From Devosia sp. (GTDB taxonomy: Bacteria > Pseudomonadota > Alphaproteobacteria > Rhizobiales > Devosiaceae): a stretch of 64,000 nucleotides of DNA. The first letter of the stretch is position 1, and each line of letters opens with the position of its first letter. The translations under genes were made by a program, and so were the position numbers. The stretch spans positions 1-64,000 of the forward strand of contig JAQGJK010000004.1 of assembly GCA_028290665.1 (NCBI GenBank). Reading direction: 5' to 3'. Positions 6,319 to 16,568 of this stretch are shown here, piece after piece. Below the pieces are notes generated by a model. The model worked only from the letters and a program-made list of their open reading frames with translations. It searched no databases and was not told the DNA's origin.

Positions 6319-9300
6319 TTAACTACACCCCGTAGTCGTCCCGCAGTCCTCGCACACCATGCAGTGGCCACTCACCTTCATGCGCATGGAGTTGCACGTT
6401 TCACACTGGTCGCCGGTGTAGCCTTTCATCTGGGCTTCGGTGCGGAGTTCCCTCGGGTCGCGGGAGGGAGGGGGGCTCGGGATGGGGTGGAGTTCGGCGG
6501 CGTTTAGGGCGGTGGCGCTGGGTTCGATTTTTAGAGAGGTGCTGTTGCGGAGGGCCGTGACCGTGGAGGCGGGGCTGGTGTAGGCGACGGCGCCGCCGGA
6601 GGGGACGAGCATTAGGTTCTGGTCGCGGACGCGGCCGCGGGTCATGCCGCGGGAGACCAGCGAGCCGGCGGGGACCGGGGCCGGGGGGGCGGCGGGGGCG
6701 CGGGGGGCAGTGGTTTCGGCGACGCCGTGGCCGAGGGCGGTGGCGGAGCCGGTTTCGACTGGGTTGACGTGGGCGAGGTCGTCGCGGTCGAGATAGGAGA
6801 CGGCGAGTTCGCGGAACACGTAATCGAGGATCGAGGTCGAGTTCTTGATCCGGTCATTGCCCATGACCATGCCGGCCGGCTCGAAGCGGGTGAAGGTGAA
6901 GGCTTCGACATATTCATCGAGCGGCACGCCGTATTGCAGGCCGAGCGAAATGGCGATGGCGAAATTGTTCATCATGGCGCGGAAGGCGGCGCCTTCCTTG
7001 TGCATGTCGATGAAGATTTCGCCGAGGCGCCCGTCATCGTATTCGCCGGTGCGGAGGTACACCTTGTGGCCGCCGACGATGGCCTTCTGGGTATAGCCCT
7101 TGCGGCGCGACGGCAGCTTTTCACGATCGCGGTCATGGATGATGCGCTCGACGATCTTTTCGACGATGCGCTCGGCAACGACCGGCACGCGGGCGGCTGC
7201 GGACTGGGCGAGGAGGGCCTCGGTCGCGTCCTCCTCGTCCTCGTCGTCATCGGCAAGCAGCGAGGCGTTGAGCGGCTGGCTGAGCTTTGAACCATCGCGG
7301 TAGAGCGCGTTGGCTTTCAGCGCCAAGCGCCAGGACAGCATGTAGGCGTCCTTGCAATCCTCGACGGTCGCGTCATTGGGCATGTTGATGGTTTTGGAGA
7401 TGGCGCCCGAAATGAACGGCTGCGCCGCAGCCATCATCAGGATGTGGCTTTCGACCGACAGGTAACGCTTGCCGATTTTTCCGCACGGCGAGGCGCAATC
7501 GAACACCGGCAGGTGCTCGGGCTTAAGGAACGGCGCGCCCTCGAGTGTCATCGCGCCACAGACGTGGACGTTGGCGGCTTCGATGTCTTTGCGACTGAAC
7601 CCGAGGAAGCTCAACAGGTCGAAGGTCATGTCGCCGAGCTGGGCATCGGTGACGCCGAGGGATTTGAGGAAGTCCGCGCCGAGGGTCCACTGGTTGAAGA
7701 TGAACTTGATGTCGAAGGCCGATTTGGTGGCGGCGTTGAGCGCCTCGATCTTCTCGTCGGTAAACCCCTTGGTGCGCAGCGTCGCGGGATTGATGGCGGG
7801 GGCATTGTTGAGATTGCCGTGGCCGAGGGCATAGGCCTCGATTTCGGCGATCTCGGATTCCGAATAGCCGAGGGTGCGCAGCGCCGGGGGCACGGCGTTG
7901 TTGATGATCTTGAAATAGCCGCCGCCGGCGAGCTTCTTGAACTTCACCAGCGCGAAATCGGGCTCGATGCCGGTGGTGTCGCAATCCATGACGAGGCCGA
8001 TGGTGCCCGTCGGGGCGATCACCGAGACCTGGGCATTGCGGTAGCCGTGCCGTTCGCCGAGCGCGAGGGCTTCATCCCAGCTGGCCTTGGCGCGGGCGGC
8101 GAGGGTCGCATCGCCGATGGAGCCGAGATCGAGCGGCACCGGGTTGATCGAGAGGCCCTCATAGCCAGTGGCGTTGCCATAGGCGGCGTTGCGGTGGTTG
8201 CGGATGACGCGGAGCATCGGTTGCGCATTGCGCTCGTAATCGGCAAAGGCGCCGAGTTCGCCGGCCATTTCGGCCGAGGTTTTGTAGGCGATGCCGGTCA
8301 TCACCGCAGTCAGTGCTCCGGCGATGGCGCGGCCCTGCTCGCTGTCATAGGGAATGCCCGACGTCATCAGCAGGCCGCCGATGTTGGCGTAGCCAAGGCC
8401 GAGGGTGCGGTAGAGGAACGAGCGTTCGGCGATGGCTTTGCTTGGAAACTGCGCCATCATCACCGAGATTTCGAGGACGATGGTCCACAGGCGAGTGGTG
8501 TGCTCATAGGCGGCGACATCGAAGCTGCTGTCGGGCTGGCGGTAGGGCAGCAGGTTGATCGAGGCGAGGTTGCACGCCGTGTCATCGAGGAACATGTATT
8601 CCGAGCACGGGTTCGAGGCGTTGATCGGCCCGGCGGCGGGGGAGGTGTGCCACTCATTGATGGTGGTGTGGTACTGGATGCCGGGATCGGCCGACGCCCA
8701 GGCGGCATAGCCGACGGATTCCCACAGATCGCGGGCTTTCAGGGTTTTGGTGACCTTGCCGGTGATGCGGCCCTTGAGGTTCCAGTTGCCGCCGATTTCG
8801 ACGGCTTTGAGGAATTCATCGGTGACGCGCACGGAATTGTTGGAATTCTGCCCGGCGACGGTGAGGTAGGCCTCGCTGTCCCAATCGGTGTCGTAGATCG
8901 GGAATTCCATGTCGGTATAGCCCTGGCGGGCGAACTGGATGACGCGGCCGATATAGTTTTCCGGCACGAGGGCTTTTTTCGCGGCGCGCACTTCGCGCTT
9001 CAGCGCCGGATTTTTGGCGACATCGAAGCAATCCTCGTTGGGGCCGTCGCAATTGACCGCGGCCTTCATGATGGCGCTGAGATGCTTGGAGATGACCTTG
9101 GAGCCGGTGACCAGCGCCGCGACCTTCTGCTCCTCCTTCACCTTCCAGTTGATGTAGTTTTCGATGTCCGGATGATCGATATCGACAACCACCATTTTCG
9201 CGGCACGACGGGTGGTGCCGCCCGATTTGATGGCCCCCGCAGCGCGATCGCCGATCTTGAGGAAGCTCATCAGGCCTGACGAGCGACCGCCGCCCGACAG

Positions 9301-10032
9301 CTTTTCGCCTTCGCCGCGGAGCGCCGAGAAATTCGAGCCGGTGCCCGAGCCATATTTAAACAGCCGGGCTTCGCGGACCCAGAGATCCATGATGCCGCCA
9401 TCGTTGACGAGGTCGTCCGACACCGACTGGATGAAGCAGGCATGCGGCTGCGGGTGCTCATAAGCGGAGGTGGAGGAAACCAACTGGCCGGTGAACGGAT
9501 CGACGTAGAAATGCCCCTGGCCGGGGCCATCGATGCCATAGGCCCAATGGAGGCCGGTGTTGAACCATTGCGGCGAGTTCGGCGCGACGCGCTGGCTGGC
9601 GAGCATGAAGGCGAGTTCGTCGTAAAAGGCGCGGGCATCGTCCTCGCTGGCGAAATACTTGCCCTTCCAGCCCCAATAGGTCCATGTGCCGGCAAGGCGA
9701 TGGAACACCTGGCGGGAATCCATTTCCGAGCCGAACCGCTCGGCCTCGGGCAGGGCGGCGAGTGCTTCGGTATCGGGCACTGAGCGCCACAGCCATGAGG
9801 GGACGTCATTTTCCTCGACGCGTTTCAGCACCGTGGCGACGCCAGCCTTGCGGAAATATTTCTGCGCGATGATATCGGCTGCGACCTGGCTCCATTGCTT
9901 GGGCACGGCAATGTCGGCAAGGCGAAACACCACCGAGCCATCGGGATTGCGAATCTCGCTGGTGGCGGTGCGGAACTCGAGGGAACCGTAGGCACCGGTT
10001 TCGGCAGTGGTGAAGCGGCGGTCAATGCGCAT
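6319..10032 (-). CDS. nrdJ: Adenosylcobalamin-dependent (class II) ribonucleotide reductase
   Basis: Makes deoxyribonucleotides using adenosylcobalamin as radical source, independent of oxygen. The 1237-residue length and start [15 protein letters not shown] fit the long alphaproteobacterial class II enzymes. The active-site strand NPCSE is near residue 474 with the following [12 protein letters not shown]-terminal zinc-ribbon-like tail carries CETC, CMVCEDC and the final CGTTTGCS, the redox cysteines that re-reduce the active site. I use the ATG at 10032 rather than the GTG at 10104, because the extra 24 residues are not family-like. A NrdR-type box lies upstream. The 3' end is intact although a foreign gene follows directly. 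Confidence 0.96.
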   Translation of the reverse strand: MRIDRRFTTAETGAYGSLEFRTATSEIRNPDGSVVFRLADIAVPKQWSQVAADIIAQKYFRKAGVATVLKRVEENDVPSWLWRSVPDTEALAALPEAERFGSEMDSRQVFHRLAGTWTYWGWKGKYFASEDDARAFYDELAFMLASQRVAPNSPQWFNTGLHWAYGIDGPGQGHFYVDPFTGQLVSSTSAYEHPQPHACFIQSVSDDLVNDGGIMDLWVREARLFKYGSGTGSNFSALRGEGEKLSGGGRSSGLMSFLKIGDRAAGAIKSGGTTRRAAKMVVVDIDHPDIENYINWKVKEEQKVAALVTGSKVISKHLSAIMKAAVNCDGPNEDCFDVAKNPALKREVRAAKKALVPENYIGRVIQFARQGYTDMEFPIYDTDWDSEAYLTVAGQNSNNSVRVTDEFLKAVEIGGNWNLKGRITGKVTKTLKARDLWESVGYAAWASADPGIQYHTTINEWHTSPAAGPINASNPCSEYMFLDDTACNLASINLLPYRQPDSSFDVAAYEHTTRLWTIVLEISVMMAQFPSKAIAERSFLYRTLGLGYANIGGLLMTSGIPYDSEQGRAIAGALTAVMTGIAYKTSAEMAGELGAFADYERNAQPMLRVIRNHRNAAYGNATGYEGLSINPVPLDLGSIGDATLAARAKASWDEALALGERHGYRNAQVSVIAPTGTIGLVMDCDTTGIEPDFALVKFKKLAGGGYFKIINNAVPPALRTLGYSESEIAEIEAYALGHGNLNNAPAINPATLRTKGFTDEKIEALNAATKSAFDIKFIFNQWTLGADFLKSLGVTDAQLGDMTFDLLSFLGFSRKDIEAANVHVCGAMTLEGAPFLKPEHLPVFDCASPCGKIGKRYLSVESHILMMAAAQPFISGAISKTINMPNDATVEDCKDAYMLSWRLALKANALYRDGSKLSQPLNASLLADDDEDEEDATEALLAQSAAARVPVVAERIVEKIVERIIHDRDREKLPSRRKGYTQKAIVGGHKVYLRTGEYDDGRLGEIFIDMHKEGAAFRAMMNNFAIAISLGLQYGVPLDEYVEAFTFTRFEPAGMVMGNDRIKNSTSILDYVFRELAVSYLDRDDLAHVNPVETGSATALGHGVAETTAPRAPAAPPAPVPAGSLVSRGMTRGRVRDQNLMLVPSGGAVAYTSPASTVTALRNSTSLKIEPSATALNAAELHPIPSPPPSRDPRELRTEAQMKGYTGDQCETCNSMRMKVSGHCMVCEDCGTTTGCS

Positions 10033-10500
10033 CGGACAATCTCGGCGATCTGTAATTTCAGGGTGCAGGAGATCCGGGGGAGCGGACTCGGCTGCGGCTT
10101 TCACTCAGTTCAAGCCAGTCGGAGGCAAAGAGTCGACTCGAACATTTTTATCGATCGAGGGAACTGATCGACACTACCTATAGTGCCAGGAAACATTCTA
10201 ACCCCAATTGCTGGTGTTTCATATGGGATTAGCGTGGAAAACTCGCAAGCGTCACAAAAGCTTAACGAAAGGTTAACAGGATAAAGCTGAGGTACGGGAT
10301 TCGGGCCAAACCCGCTTGGCATCTGACAGATTCCCGCCATAATCGCAGAAGAGGGCGGTGGATAAACCTGTCAATCCGTCAAATTTGGCTGGCCCGCCGG
10401 GGGTTCGATGGACACGGGAAGTTATCCCCAATTGACTTGGAGCCGAGTCGCGCTGCGTGCTAAAGCACGGCATCGGAACAGCCGCGACGGACCTGCCCCC
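10033..10500. other. Divergent promoter region of nrdJ and the NDUFA12-like gene
   Basis: No gene is seen. The nrdJ side holds a NrdR-like box at 10171-10186. Nearer the NDUFA12-like gene there is a perfect 14-base palindrome, CGTGCTAAAGCACG, at 10456-10469. The middle is AT-rich (TTAACGAAAGGTTAACAGG), as promoters usually are. No B12 riboswitch was recognised by eye. Confidence 0.5.
10171..10186 (-). promoter_or_regulatory. Candidate NrdR box
   Basis: ACACTACCTATAGTGC matches the NrdR consensus (ACACwATATATwGTGT as I recall it) at most positions and is symmetric (CACTA/TAGTG). It lies about 140 bases upstream of the nrdJ start and overlaps a possible -10 (TATAGG on the minus strand). A second box, usually three helical turns away, is only weakly suggested around 10201-10216 at a spacing of about 29-30 bases. 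Confidence 0.5.
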
Positions 10501-10884
10501 ATGAAAGACTTCCTCATTGAAATCTTTGCCTGGTGGCGCGGCAACACCTGGGGCACACGGTTCTGGCTGTGGCGGCATGGTTCGCCCGTCGGCACCGACG
10601 AACTCGGCAATCGCTACTTCAAATCTACCGACGGCAAGCGCCGCTTCGTGGTTTACAATGGCCCGGCCGAGGCTTCGGCCATTCCGCCGGCCTGGCATGG
10701 CTGGATGCATCACCGTACCGATCTGACGCCCGATGAAGAGGGCTATCAGCCGCGGCGCTGGCAGACCGGGCACCAGCCCAATCTGACCGGCACCCCTTAC
10801 GCCTATCGCCCGGATGGTAGCCTGCTCAATGGTGGTGAACGGCCCAAGGTCAGCGGTGATTATGAGGCCTGGTCGCCGGAATAA
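10501..10884 (+). CDS. NDUFA12-family NADH:ubiquinone oxidoreductase subunit
   Basis: A 127-residue protein of the NDUFA12/B17.2 family, an accessory subunit of complex I found in mitochondria and alphaproteobacteria. Typical features are the Trp/Gly-rich start (FAWWRGNTWGTRFW), the GTDELGNRYF turn, RRFVVYNG, IPPAWHGWMHH and the late PYAYRPDGSL. It is expected on the cytoplasmic side of the complex I arm. The ATG at 10501 is chosen because homologues start at this point; the upstream extension is not conserved in style. It lies 18 bases before the DUF2155 gene, a pairing I remember from other Hyphomicrobiales. Confidence 0.92.
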   Translation: MKDFLIEIFAWWRGNTWGTRFWLWRHGSPVGTDELGNRYFKSTDGKRRFVVYNGPAEASAIPPAWHGWMHHRTDLTPDEEGYQPRRWQTGHQPNLTGTPYAYRPDGSLLNGGERPKVSGDYEAWSPE

Positions 10885-10902
10885 GCGCGGGTCCATGTTG
10901 GT

Positions 10903-11340
10903 ATGAAACGTTTTCTCGCGATATGTGCGATGCTTGCAGTGTTTTGCTCAGGCAGTGCGCGAGCCGCAACCATTGCCAATCCGGTCGCGACCTTTTCGGG
11001 CCTCGACAAGGTAACAGCGCGGGTGACGACGTTCGACGTCTATATCGACGAGACAGTGCAGTTCGGCGCGCTGCAGATCACGCCGCGTGCCTGCTACACC
11101 AGGCCGACAACGGAAGTGCAGCGGACCTCGGTGTTCATCGAAGTCGACCAGGTGAGCCTCAAAGGCACGATGACGCGGATCTTCACGGGGTGGATGTTCG
11201 CCGATAGCCCGGCGCTCAACGCCATCGACCACCCGGTTTACGATATCTGGCTGGTCGACTGCAAACAGTCGAGCGGCGTTACGCCACCGGCCTTGCGCGG
11301 ACCAATCACGCCGGACGCGGCGGCGGCGCCGACGAACTAA
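10903..11340 (+). CDS. DUF2155 secreted protein
   Basis: A 145-residue protein with a signal peptide (residues 1-21, ending SARA). The mature domain resembles DUF2155: ATFSGLDKVTARVTTFDVYI, two cysteines (PRACYTRP and LVDCK), and the GWMFADSPALNAIDHPVYDIWLV core. Function is unknown; the family sits beside the NDUFA12-like gene in many alphaproteobacteria, and the product should be periplasmic. It follows that gene by 18 bases, so they probably share a transcript. Its 3' end overlaps the convergent aat gene by 35 bases. Confidence 0.88.
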   Translation: MKRFLAICAMLAVFCSGSARAATIANPVATFSGLDKVTARVTTFDVYIDETVQFGALQITPRACYTRPTTEVQRTSVFIEVDQVSLKGTMTRIFTGWMFADSPALNAIDHPVYDIWLVDCKQSSGVTPPALRGPITPDAAAAPTN

Positions 11341-11977
11341 GGCCGTCGATGCGATCGATCGCCGTCCAGTCGCCCTTCCGCTGTAACGCGCCGGCGAGGC
11401 GGATTTCATAGTCCGAGCGCAGGATTTCGACGCCGCCGAGGCTGGCGAGGTGCGGGGTGATGAACTGCGTGTCGAGCAGGCTGAAACCGCCAGCGTTGAG
11501 ACGCGTGACGAGGTGGGCGATTGCGATTTTGCTGGCATCGGTTCGGCGATGGAACATCGATTCCCCGAAAAACGCTGCGCCGATGGCAAGGCCGTAGAGC
11601 CCGCCCACGAGATCGGCGCCATCCCAGACCTCGACGGTGTGGCAATAGCCACGCGCGAACAGCTCGCCGTAAACACGGCGGATGGTGCCGTTGATCCAGG
11701 TGGTTTCACGGCCGTCATCGGCTTCGGCGCAGCGGGAGATCACCTGCTCGAAATCGGTATCTACGCGAACGGTCCAGGGTTGCTGCCGCTGGGTCTTGCG
11801 TAGCGATTTCGAGACGCGGAGGCCGTCCAGCGGCAGGATGCCGCGTTTCTCCGGCGAGACCCAGAAAATGTCGGGCGAGCCCGCATCCTCCGACATCGGA
11901 AAAATCCCCGCCTGATAGGCGCGCAGGATCAATTCCGGCGTGATCTCGATGGCGAATGGATCGGTGGATTTGGACAT
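11306..11977 (-). CDS. aat: Leucyl/phenylalanyl-tRNA--protein transferase
   Basis: Adds Leu or Phe from tRNA to N-terminal Lys or Arg of proteins, marking them for ClpS/ClpAP degradation in the N-end rule. The 223-residue product carries the family strings GIFPMSEDAG, FWVSPEKRGILPL, WINGTIRRVYGELFARGYCHTVEVWD and GGLYGLAIGAAFFGESMF. It overlaps the end of the DUF2155 gene by 35 bases, tail to tail, and is followed upstream on the same strand by accC, 47 bases away. No strong Shine-Dalgarno sequence precedes the start, so it may rely on read-through from accBC. Confidence 0.95.
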   Translation of the reverse strand: MSKSTDPFAIEITPELILRAYQAGIFPMSEDAGSPDIFWVSPEKRGILPLDGLRVSKSLRKTQRQQPWTVRVDTDFEQVISRCAEADDGRETTWINGTIRRVYGELFARGYCHTVEVWDGADLVGGLYGLAIGAAFFGESMFHRRTDASKIAIAHLVTRLNAGGFSLLDTQFITPHLASLGGVEILRSDYEIRLAGALQRKGDWTAIDRIDGLSSSAPPPRPA

Positions 11978-12024
11978 GAGCGGAGGCTAGGACGGTTCGC
12001 CGCGCGTCGCCACGGAAACCGTGT

Positions 12025-13371
12025 CTACGCCTTGTTCGCCGCGAGGAATTTTTCCAGCCAGTGAATGTCGTAATTGCCGGCGATGACGTCCGGCTCCTTG
12101 TTCAGGCGCTGGAACAGGGGGAGCGTGGTTTTGATGCCGTCGATGACGAATTCGTCGACGGCGCGGCGGAGGCGCATCAGACACTCGTCGCGGGTGCGGC
12201 CATAGACGATGAGCTTGCCGATCAGCGAGTCGTAATAGGGCGGGATCGAGTAGCCCTGGTAGACCGCGCTGTCGACGCGGACGCCGACGCCGCCGGCGGG
12301 GTGGTAAAAGGTGATCTTGCCGGGCGACGGCGCGAAGGTTTGGGGGTCTTCGGCGTTGATGCGCACTTCGATGGCGTGGCCGTTAAAGACGATGTCTTCC
12401 TGCCGGAGCGACAGCGGCTCGCCCGAGGCGACGCGGATCTGTTCGTAGACGATGTCGATGCCGGTGATGCGCTCGGTGACCGGGTGCTCGACCTGCAGCC
12501 GCGTGTTCATTTCGATGAAAAAGAACTCGCCATCCTCGTAGAGAAACTCGACGGTGCCGGCGCCGGAGTATTGGAGCTTGCGCATCGCGGCGGCGCAAAT
12601 TTCGCCGATCCGTACCTGCTCGTCCATCGGGACCGTGGGCGCGGGAGCTTCTTCCCACACCTTCTGATGGCGGCGCTGCAGCGAGCAATCGCGGGTGCCG
12701 AGGTGGACGGCGTTGCCCTTGCCGTCGCCCATCACCTGGATTTCGATGTGGCGCGGCTTGACCAGGTATTTCTCGATATAGACCGAATCGTTGCCAAAGG
12801 CGGCCTTGGCCTCGGTGCGGGCCGTGGAGATGGCGATGCTCATCTCCTCGTCGTTGCGCGCGACTTTCATGCCGCGTCCGCCGCCACCGGCTGTCGCCTT
12901 GACGATCACCGGATAGCCGATCTCGTTGGCGAGCGTGATGGCTTCCTCGGGCGTGCGGATTTCTCCTTCCGAGCCTGGGACCACCGGAATGCCGAGTTCG
13001 AGTGCAGTCTTTTTAGCGGTGATCTTGTCGCCCATGATCTCGATGTGATGCGAAGATGGGCCGATGAAGGTGACGTTGTGCTCGGTCAGGATGCGGGCGA
13101 AGCGGGCGTTTTCGGACAGGAAACCGTAGCCCGGATGCACCGCGTCGGCGCCGGTGATTTCGCAGGCGGCCATGATCGAGGGAATGTTGAGGTAGGAATC
13201 CTTGGCGGCGTTGGGGCCGATGCAGACACTCTCGTCGGCGAGGCGGACATGCATGGCGTTGGCGTCGGCCTGCGAATGCACCGCGACGGTGGCGATGCCG
13301 AGTTCCTTGCAGGCGCGGAGGATGCGCAGGGCGATTTCGCCGCGATTGGCGATGAGGACCTTGTTGAACAT
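12025..13371 (-). CDS. accC: Acetyl-CoA carboxylase, biotin carboxylase subunit
   Basis: Carboxylates the biotin carried on AccB with bicarbonate and ATP, the first half of acetyl-CoA carboxylase in fatty acid synthesis. The 448-residue protein has the N-terminal domain (FNKVLIANRGEIALRI), the ATP-grasp glycine-rich loop (KATAGGGGRGMKV), FIEMNTRLQVEHPVTE with the catalytic region, and the C-terminal domain. Length is standard. It follows accB by 10 bases and is certainly co-transcribed with it. Confidence 0.97.
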   Translation of the reverse strand: MFNKVLIANRGEIALRILRACKELGIATVAVHSQADANAMHVRLADESVCIGPNAAKDSYLNIPSIMAACEITGADAVHPGYGFLSENARFARILTEHNVTFIGPSSHHIEIMGDKITAKKTALELGIPVVPGSEGEIRTPEEAITLANEIGYPVIVKATAGGGGRGMKVARNDEEMSIAISTARTEAKAAFGNDSVYIEKYLVKPRHIEIQVMGDGKGNAVHLGTRDCSLQRRHQKVWEEAPAPTVPMDEQVRIGEICAAAMRKLQYSGAGTVEFLYEDGEFFFIEMNTRLQVEHPVTERITGIDIVYEQIRVASGEPLSLRQEDIVFNGHAIEVRINAEDPQTFAPSPGKITFYHPAGGVGVRVDSAVYQGYSIPPYYDSLIGKLIVYGRTRDECLMRLRRAVDEFVIDGIKTTLPLFQRLNKEPDVIAGNYDIHWLEKFLAANKA

Positions 13372-13381
13372 CGGTCGTCCC

Positions 13382-13861
13382 TTACTCGATGACGATCAGC
13401 GGCTCGCCATATTCGACGGGCTGGGCATCCTCGACAAGGATGCGCGTCACGATGCCCGAGCGGTGGGCGGGGATCTGGTTCATGGTTTTCATCGCTTCGA
13501 TGATCAGCACGGTCTGCCCTTCGGTGACCCTAGTGCCGACATCGACGAACATCGCGGCGGTGGGTTCGGGCGAACGATAGGCGGTGCCGACCATCGGCGA
13601 AACCAGCGTGCCGGGGTTGGAGGCGAGGTCTTCGACCGGCACCGGCGCTGTGGGGACGCTGGCGATGCCGGTCAGCTGCGGCGGGGGAACTTGCAACTGC
13701 GCATATTGCGGCGCCTGCATTTGGACGACTTCGGAGGCATGCGAGCGGGTGATGCGGATGCGGAAATCGTCCTGCTCGATTTCGATCTCCGCCAGGTTCT
13801 GCTCGTTGAGCAGTACGGCGATGGCGCGGATCAGCTCCTGATCGACCTGGGACTTTGCCAT
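13382..13861 (-). CDS. accB: Acetyl-CoA carboxylase, biotin carboxyl carrier protein
   Basis: Carries biotin between the two half-reactions of acetyl-CoA carboxylase. The C-terminal biotinyl domain contains EAMKTMN with the biotinylated Lys125, preceded by a Pro/Ala-rich linker. The N-terminal segment ([20 protein letters not shown]) matches BCCP dimer regions. I use the ATG at 13861 (159 residues) because GGAGAACGAG lies upstream; the open frame runs on for 70 codons into aroQ antisense-like noise. The aroQ-accB-accC order is common in Proteobacteria. Confidence 0.96.
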   Translation of the reverse strand: MAKSQVDQELIRAIAVLLNEQNLAEIEIEQDDFRIRITRSHASEVVQMQAPQYAQLQVPPPQLTGIASVPTAPVPVEDLASNPGTLVSPMVGTAYRSPEPTAAMFVDVGTRVTEGQTVLIIEAMKTMNQIPAHRSGIVTRILVEDAQPVEYGEPLIVIE

Positions 13862-13895
13862 GTTCTCGTTCTCCGTCGCCAAGCGCCTGTCGCGC

Positions 13896-14330
13896 TTAGA
13901 GCTTTTCGTTGAGCGCTTGCAGCGCCAGCCTGTATCCGGTCGCGCCGAGTCCGCAAATAACCCCGACCGCCACCAGCGAGACGTAGGAGTGGTGCCGGAA
14001 CGCCTCGCGCTTGAATATGTTGGAAAGATGGACTTCCAGCACCGGCAGGCCCACGGCTTTGAGCGCGTCATGGATGGCGAGCGAGGTGTGGGAGTAGGCG
14101 CCGGGGTTGATGATGATGCCGTGGTGCTCGCCGTGCGCCTGCTGGATCCAGTCGATCAGCTGGCCTTCATGGTTGGACTGCCGGCATTCGACCGCCAGCC
14201 CCAGCCGCTCGGCTTCCTCGGCAACAAGCGCTTCGATATGAGCGAGCGTATCGGTCCCGTAGATCTGCGGTTCGCGCAGTCCGAGCATGTTGAGGTTCGG
14301 CCCATTAAGGACGAGGACAGATTTAGCCAT
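13896..14330 (-). CDS. aroQ: 3-Dehydroquinate dehydratase, type II
   Basis: Third step of the shikimate pathway, dehydrating 3-dehydroquinate. The 144-residue length and motifs mark a type II enzyme: [20 protein letters not shown] with catalytic Tyr24, [10 protein letters not shown] and [11 protein letters not shown] with the active-site His residues. It lies 34 bases before accB on the same strand and heads the aroQ-accB-accC unit. Confidence 0.96.
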   Translation of the reverse strand: MAKSVLVLNGPNLNMLGLREPQIYGTDTLAHIEALVAEEAERLGLAVECRQSNHEGQLIDWIQQAHGEHHGIIINPGAYSHTSLAIHDALKAVGLPVLEVHLSNIFKREAFRHHSYVSLVAVGVICGLGATGYRLALQALNEKL

Positions 14331-14417
14331 GATTCCGCCTTGTGCACTGGCCTTGGGGAAAAGCCAAGCGCCAGTGGCGAAATTGTCCGGGAAAGCAAGG
14401 CGGTAGGGCTACGAAGA

Positions 14418-15269
14418 TCAGGCGGCGCAGTCGGTCTTGCCACAGGCACGCATGTTGGCGATGCGCTGGCGCAGCGAGTCGATGCCGATGGCGCCGGGGA
14501 TGATTTCATCGCCGATGATGTAGGTCGGCGTGCCGGAGACCTTTAGCGCATCGGCGATGGCGAAGGTCTTGTCGAGTTGCTTGGCCACCGGGTCAGACAG
14601 CATGCCGGTTTCGAGCGAGGCGCGCGACAGCCCTAGCGCTTCGGCGGCATCGAGCGCGGTTTCCTTGCTGACCTGACCGCGCGAGGTGAACAGCGCCTCG
14701 TGATAGGCCCAGTAATCGACGTCGGCCTGGCTGACCAGCACGCCGACCTGTGCCGCATCGAGCGAGCCCTGCGAGAGAATCGGGAATTCCTTGAGGATCA
14801 CCTTGAGGTTCGGGTCTTCGGCAAGGAGCGTTGCGAGATCGGGCAGGGCGCCGCGGCAATAGCCGCAATTGTAGTCGAACATTTCGACCAGCGTCACGTC
14901 GCCCGCGGGGTTGCCGAGCACGATGTCGGAGGGGTCGGCGAAGATTTCAGTCTGCATCGAGGCGATGGCGAGCCGGGCGGCATCCGCATCGGCGAGCTTG
15001 TTCTCAGTGTTGAGGGCCGTCGACATCTGTTCGAGCAGCCGCGGATTGGCGAGCAGGTAGTCTTTGATCATCGGGTTGAGCAGTTCGGGGTCGAGCGCCG
15101 CGACCGAGGCCGGCAGAACGATCTCGCTGTCGTCTTTTTCCGCCAGCATGGCGGTCACGATCGAGCGCACTGCGGCATCATCCGTGGTTTCCCGCGGCAG
15201 CAGGGCAATGCCGAGGCCGCCGGCGAGGATGCCGACGAGTACGGCAAGGATCATGGTGAGGCGTGGCAT
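14418..15269 (-). CDS. DsbA-family thiol:disulfide oxidoreductase
   Basis: A 283-residue envelope protein. Residues 1-24 form a signal or anchor (LTMILAVLVGILAGGLGIALL). A helical N-terminal domain of about 95 residues precedes a thioredoxin fold with the active-site CGYC at Cys135-Cys138 and the cis-proline loop SGTPTYI. The extra N-terminal domain recalls ScsC/Com1-type DsbA proteins that oligomerise and may act as isomerases rather than simple oxidases. Two more cysteines occur at the C-terminus (ACGKTDCAA). It lies just upstream of aroQ on the same strand; a functional link is unlikely. Confidence 0.9.
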   Translation of the reverse strand: MPRLTMILAVLVGILAGGLGIALLPRETTDDAAVRSIVTAMLAEKDDSEIVLPASVAALDPELLNPMIKDYLLANPRLLEQMSTALNTENKLADADAARLAIASMQTEIFADPSDIVLGNPAGDVTLVEMFDYNCGYCRGALPDLATLLAEDPNLKVILKEFPILSQGSLDAAQVGVLVSQADVDYWAYHEALFTSRGQVSKETALDAAEALGLSRASLETGMLSDPVAKQLDKTFAIADALKVSGTPTYIIGDEIIPGAIGIDSLRQRIANMRACGKTDCAA

Positions 15270-15401
15270 GTCGAGGCTCCAGACGGGTGACGCGCGGCCA
15301 CCGATAGCACGCCGGCGTGAACACGTGTTTAGCGTCGCGCTGTCAGAAGGTTCAATTGTTGTTGAGACGCGGTGCGTGACACGTTAGGGCCGGGTCTCTC
15401 G

Positions 15402-16568
15402 ATGCTGGGGGCGCCTCTGATGCACACGACCGATACCGGCCTGCAGCCGTTCTTTGCGATGGAAATTTTAGCGCGCGCCAAGCAGCACGAAGCTGCAGGG
15501 CGGGACATTTGCCATCTCGAAATCGGCGAGCCGGGCGTGCCGGCGGCACCGCGTGTCCTTGCCGCCGCAGCCGCAGCTCTGAACCAGCCGCAGGGTTATA
15601 CGCACGCCAAGGGCCGCATCGAGCTGCGCGTGGCGCTGACGCGGTATTATGAGGAACTGCATGGCATTGCCGTCGACCCGCACCAGATCATCGTCACCAT
15701 GGGCTCGTCGGCGGGTTTCATCCTGGCGTTTCACGCGGCGTTTGCGCCGGGCGCCCGGATTGCCGTGACGCAGCCGGGCTACCCGGCCTATCTCAACACG
15801 CTGAGCGGGCTTGGCTTCGCGCCTGTGGAAATTCCGCTCTCGGCGACAAATGGTTGGCGTTTGACTGGTCCGGACATCGAGGCGGCTTTCGCCGCGGCGC
15901 CGTTTGCCGGCCTGTTGTTTGCCAGCCCGGCCAATCCGACCGGCGCGGCCGTCGACCGGGCAGGGCTCGGCGAGATCGTCGCCACCTGCGAGCGATTAGG
16001 GGTGAGGCTGATTTCCGACGAGATTTATCACGGGCTCGACTACCGCGCCGCTTCGGTCAGTGCGGTCGAACTGACGCGCGATGCCATCGTGATCAACAGT
16101 TTCTCGAAATATTACTGCATGACCGGCTGGCGCATCGGCTGGATGGTGCTGCCGGAGGGACTGATCCGCCGCGGCGAGATGCTGCAGCAAAATCTGTTCA
16201 TTTCCGCCCCGACGCTGAGTCAGATCGCGGCGGAAGCCGCCCTCGCCGAGCGCGACTATGCCGAAGTGCAGAAGGCTGCGTATGCCGAAAATCGGCGCCT
16301 GCTTGGTGACGGACTGGCGGCACTCGGCTTTGGTGGCCAGCCAGCTGACGGAGCGTTTTACGCCTATGCCGATGTCGGCCGGTTCACCAACAACTCGATG
16401 GAGTTCTGTACGAGGCTGTTGGACGAGGCCGGAGTGGCCGCCGCGCCAGGCATCGATTTCGACCGCCGCCGCGGCAATGGCTTCGTGCGGTTTTCCTATG
16501 CCGGGAAACGGCAGACGATCGAGAAGGCGCTCGAACGGATCGGCGCCTTCGTCGGCAGTTCGACCTAG
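15402..16568 (+). CDS. PLP-dependent aminotransferase, class I/II
   Basis: Fold-type I aminotransferase of about 388 residues. The Schiff-base lysine is in NSFSKYYCMTGWRIGW (about Lys236), with SPANPTGA and ISDEIYHGLDY typical of the family and a C-terminal arginine-containing FVRFSYAG. The substrate is not decided by sequence; aromatic or branched-chain amino acid transamination are options. Start is uncertain: GTG at 15372, ATG at 15402 (AGGGCCGGG upstream) or ATG at 15420 (GGGGG upstream). Its TAG stop overlaps the stop of a VOC-like remnant on the other strand. Confidence 0.88.
   Translation: MLGAPLMHTTDTGLQPFFAMEILARAKQHEAAGRDICHLEIGEPGVPAAPRVLAAAAAALNQPQGYTHAKGRIELRVALTRYYEELHGIAVDPHQIIVTMGSSAGFILAFHAAFAPGARIAVTQPGYPAYLNTLSGLGFAPVEIPLSATNGWRLTGPDIEAAFAAAPFAGLLFASPANPTGAAVDRAGLGEIVATCERLGVRLISDEIYHGLDYRAASVSAVELTRDAIVINSFSKYYCMTGWRIGWMVLPEGLIRRGEMLQQNLFISAPTLSQIAAEAALAERDYAEVQKAAYAENRRLLGDGLAALGFGGQPADGAFYAYADVGRFTNNSMEFCTRLLDEAGVAAAPGIDFDRRRGNGFVRFSYAGKRQTIEKALERIGAFVGSST

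Noticed and set aside
7444-9279. 611-residue plus-strand frame opposite nrdJ
   Set aside because: Antisense shadow of a well-conserved GC-rich gene; composition rich in Gly, Val and Asp with no motif.
10033-10500. Cobalamin riboswitch before nrdJ
   Set aside because: No B12-box-like string was seen in the leader, and the NrdR-like box offers a simpler regulation.
12061-13392. 443-residue plus-strand frame opposite accC
   Set aside because: Shadow of accC, which is firmly identified on the other strand.
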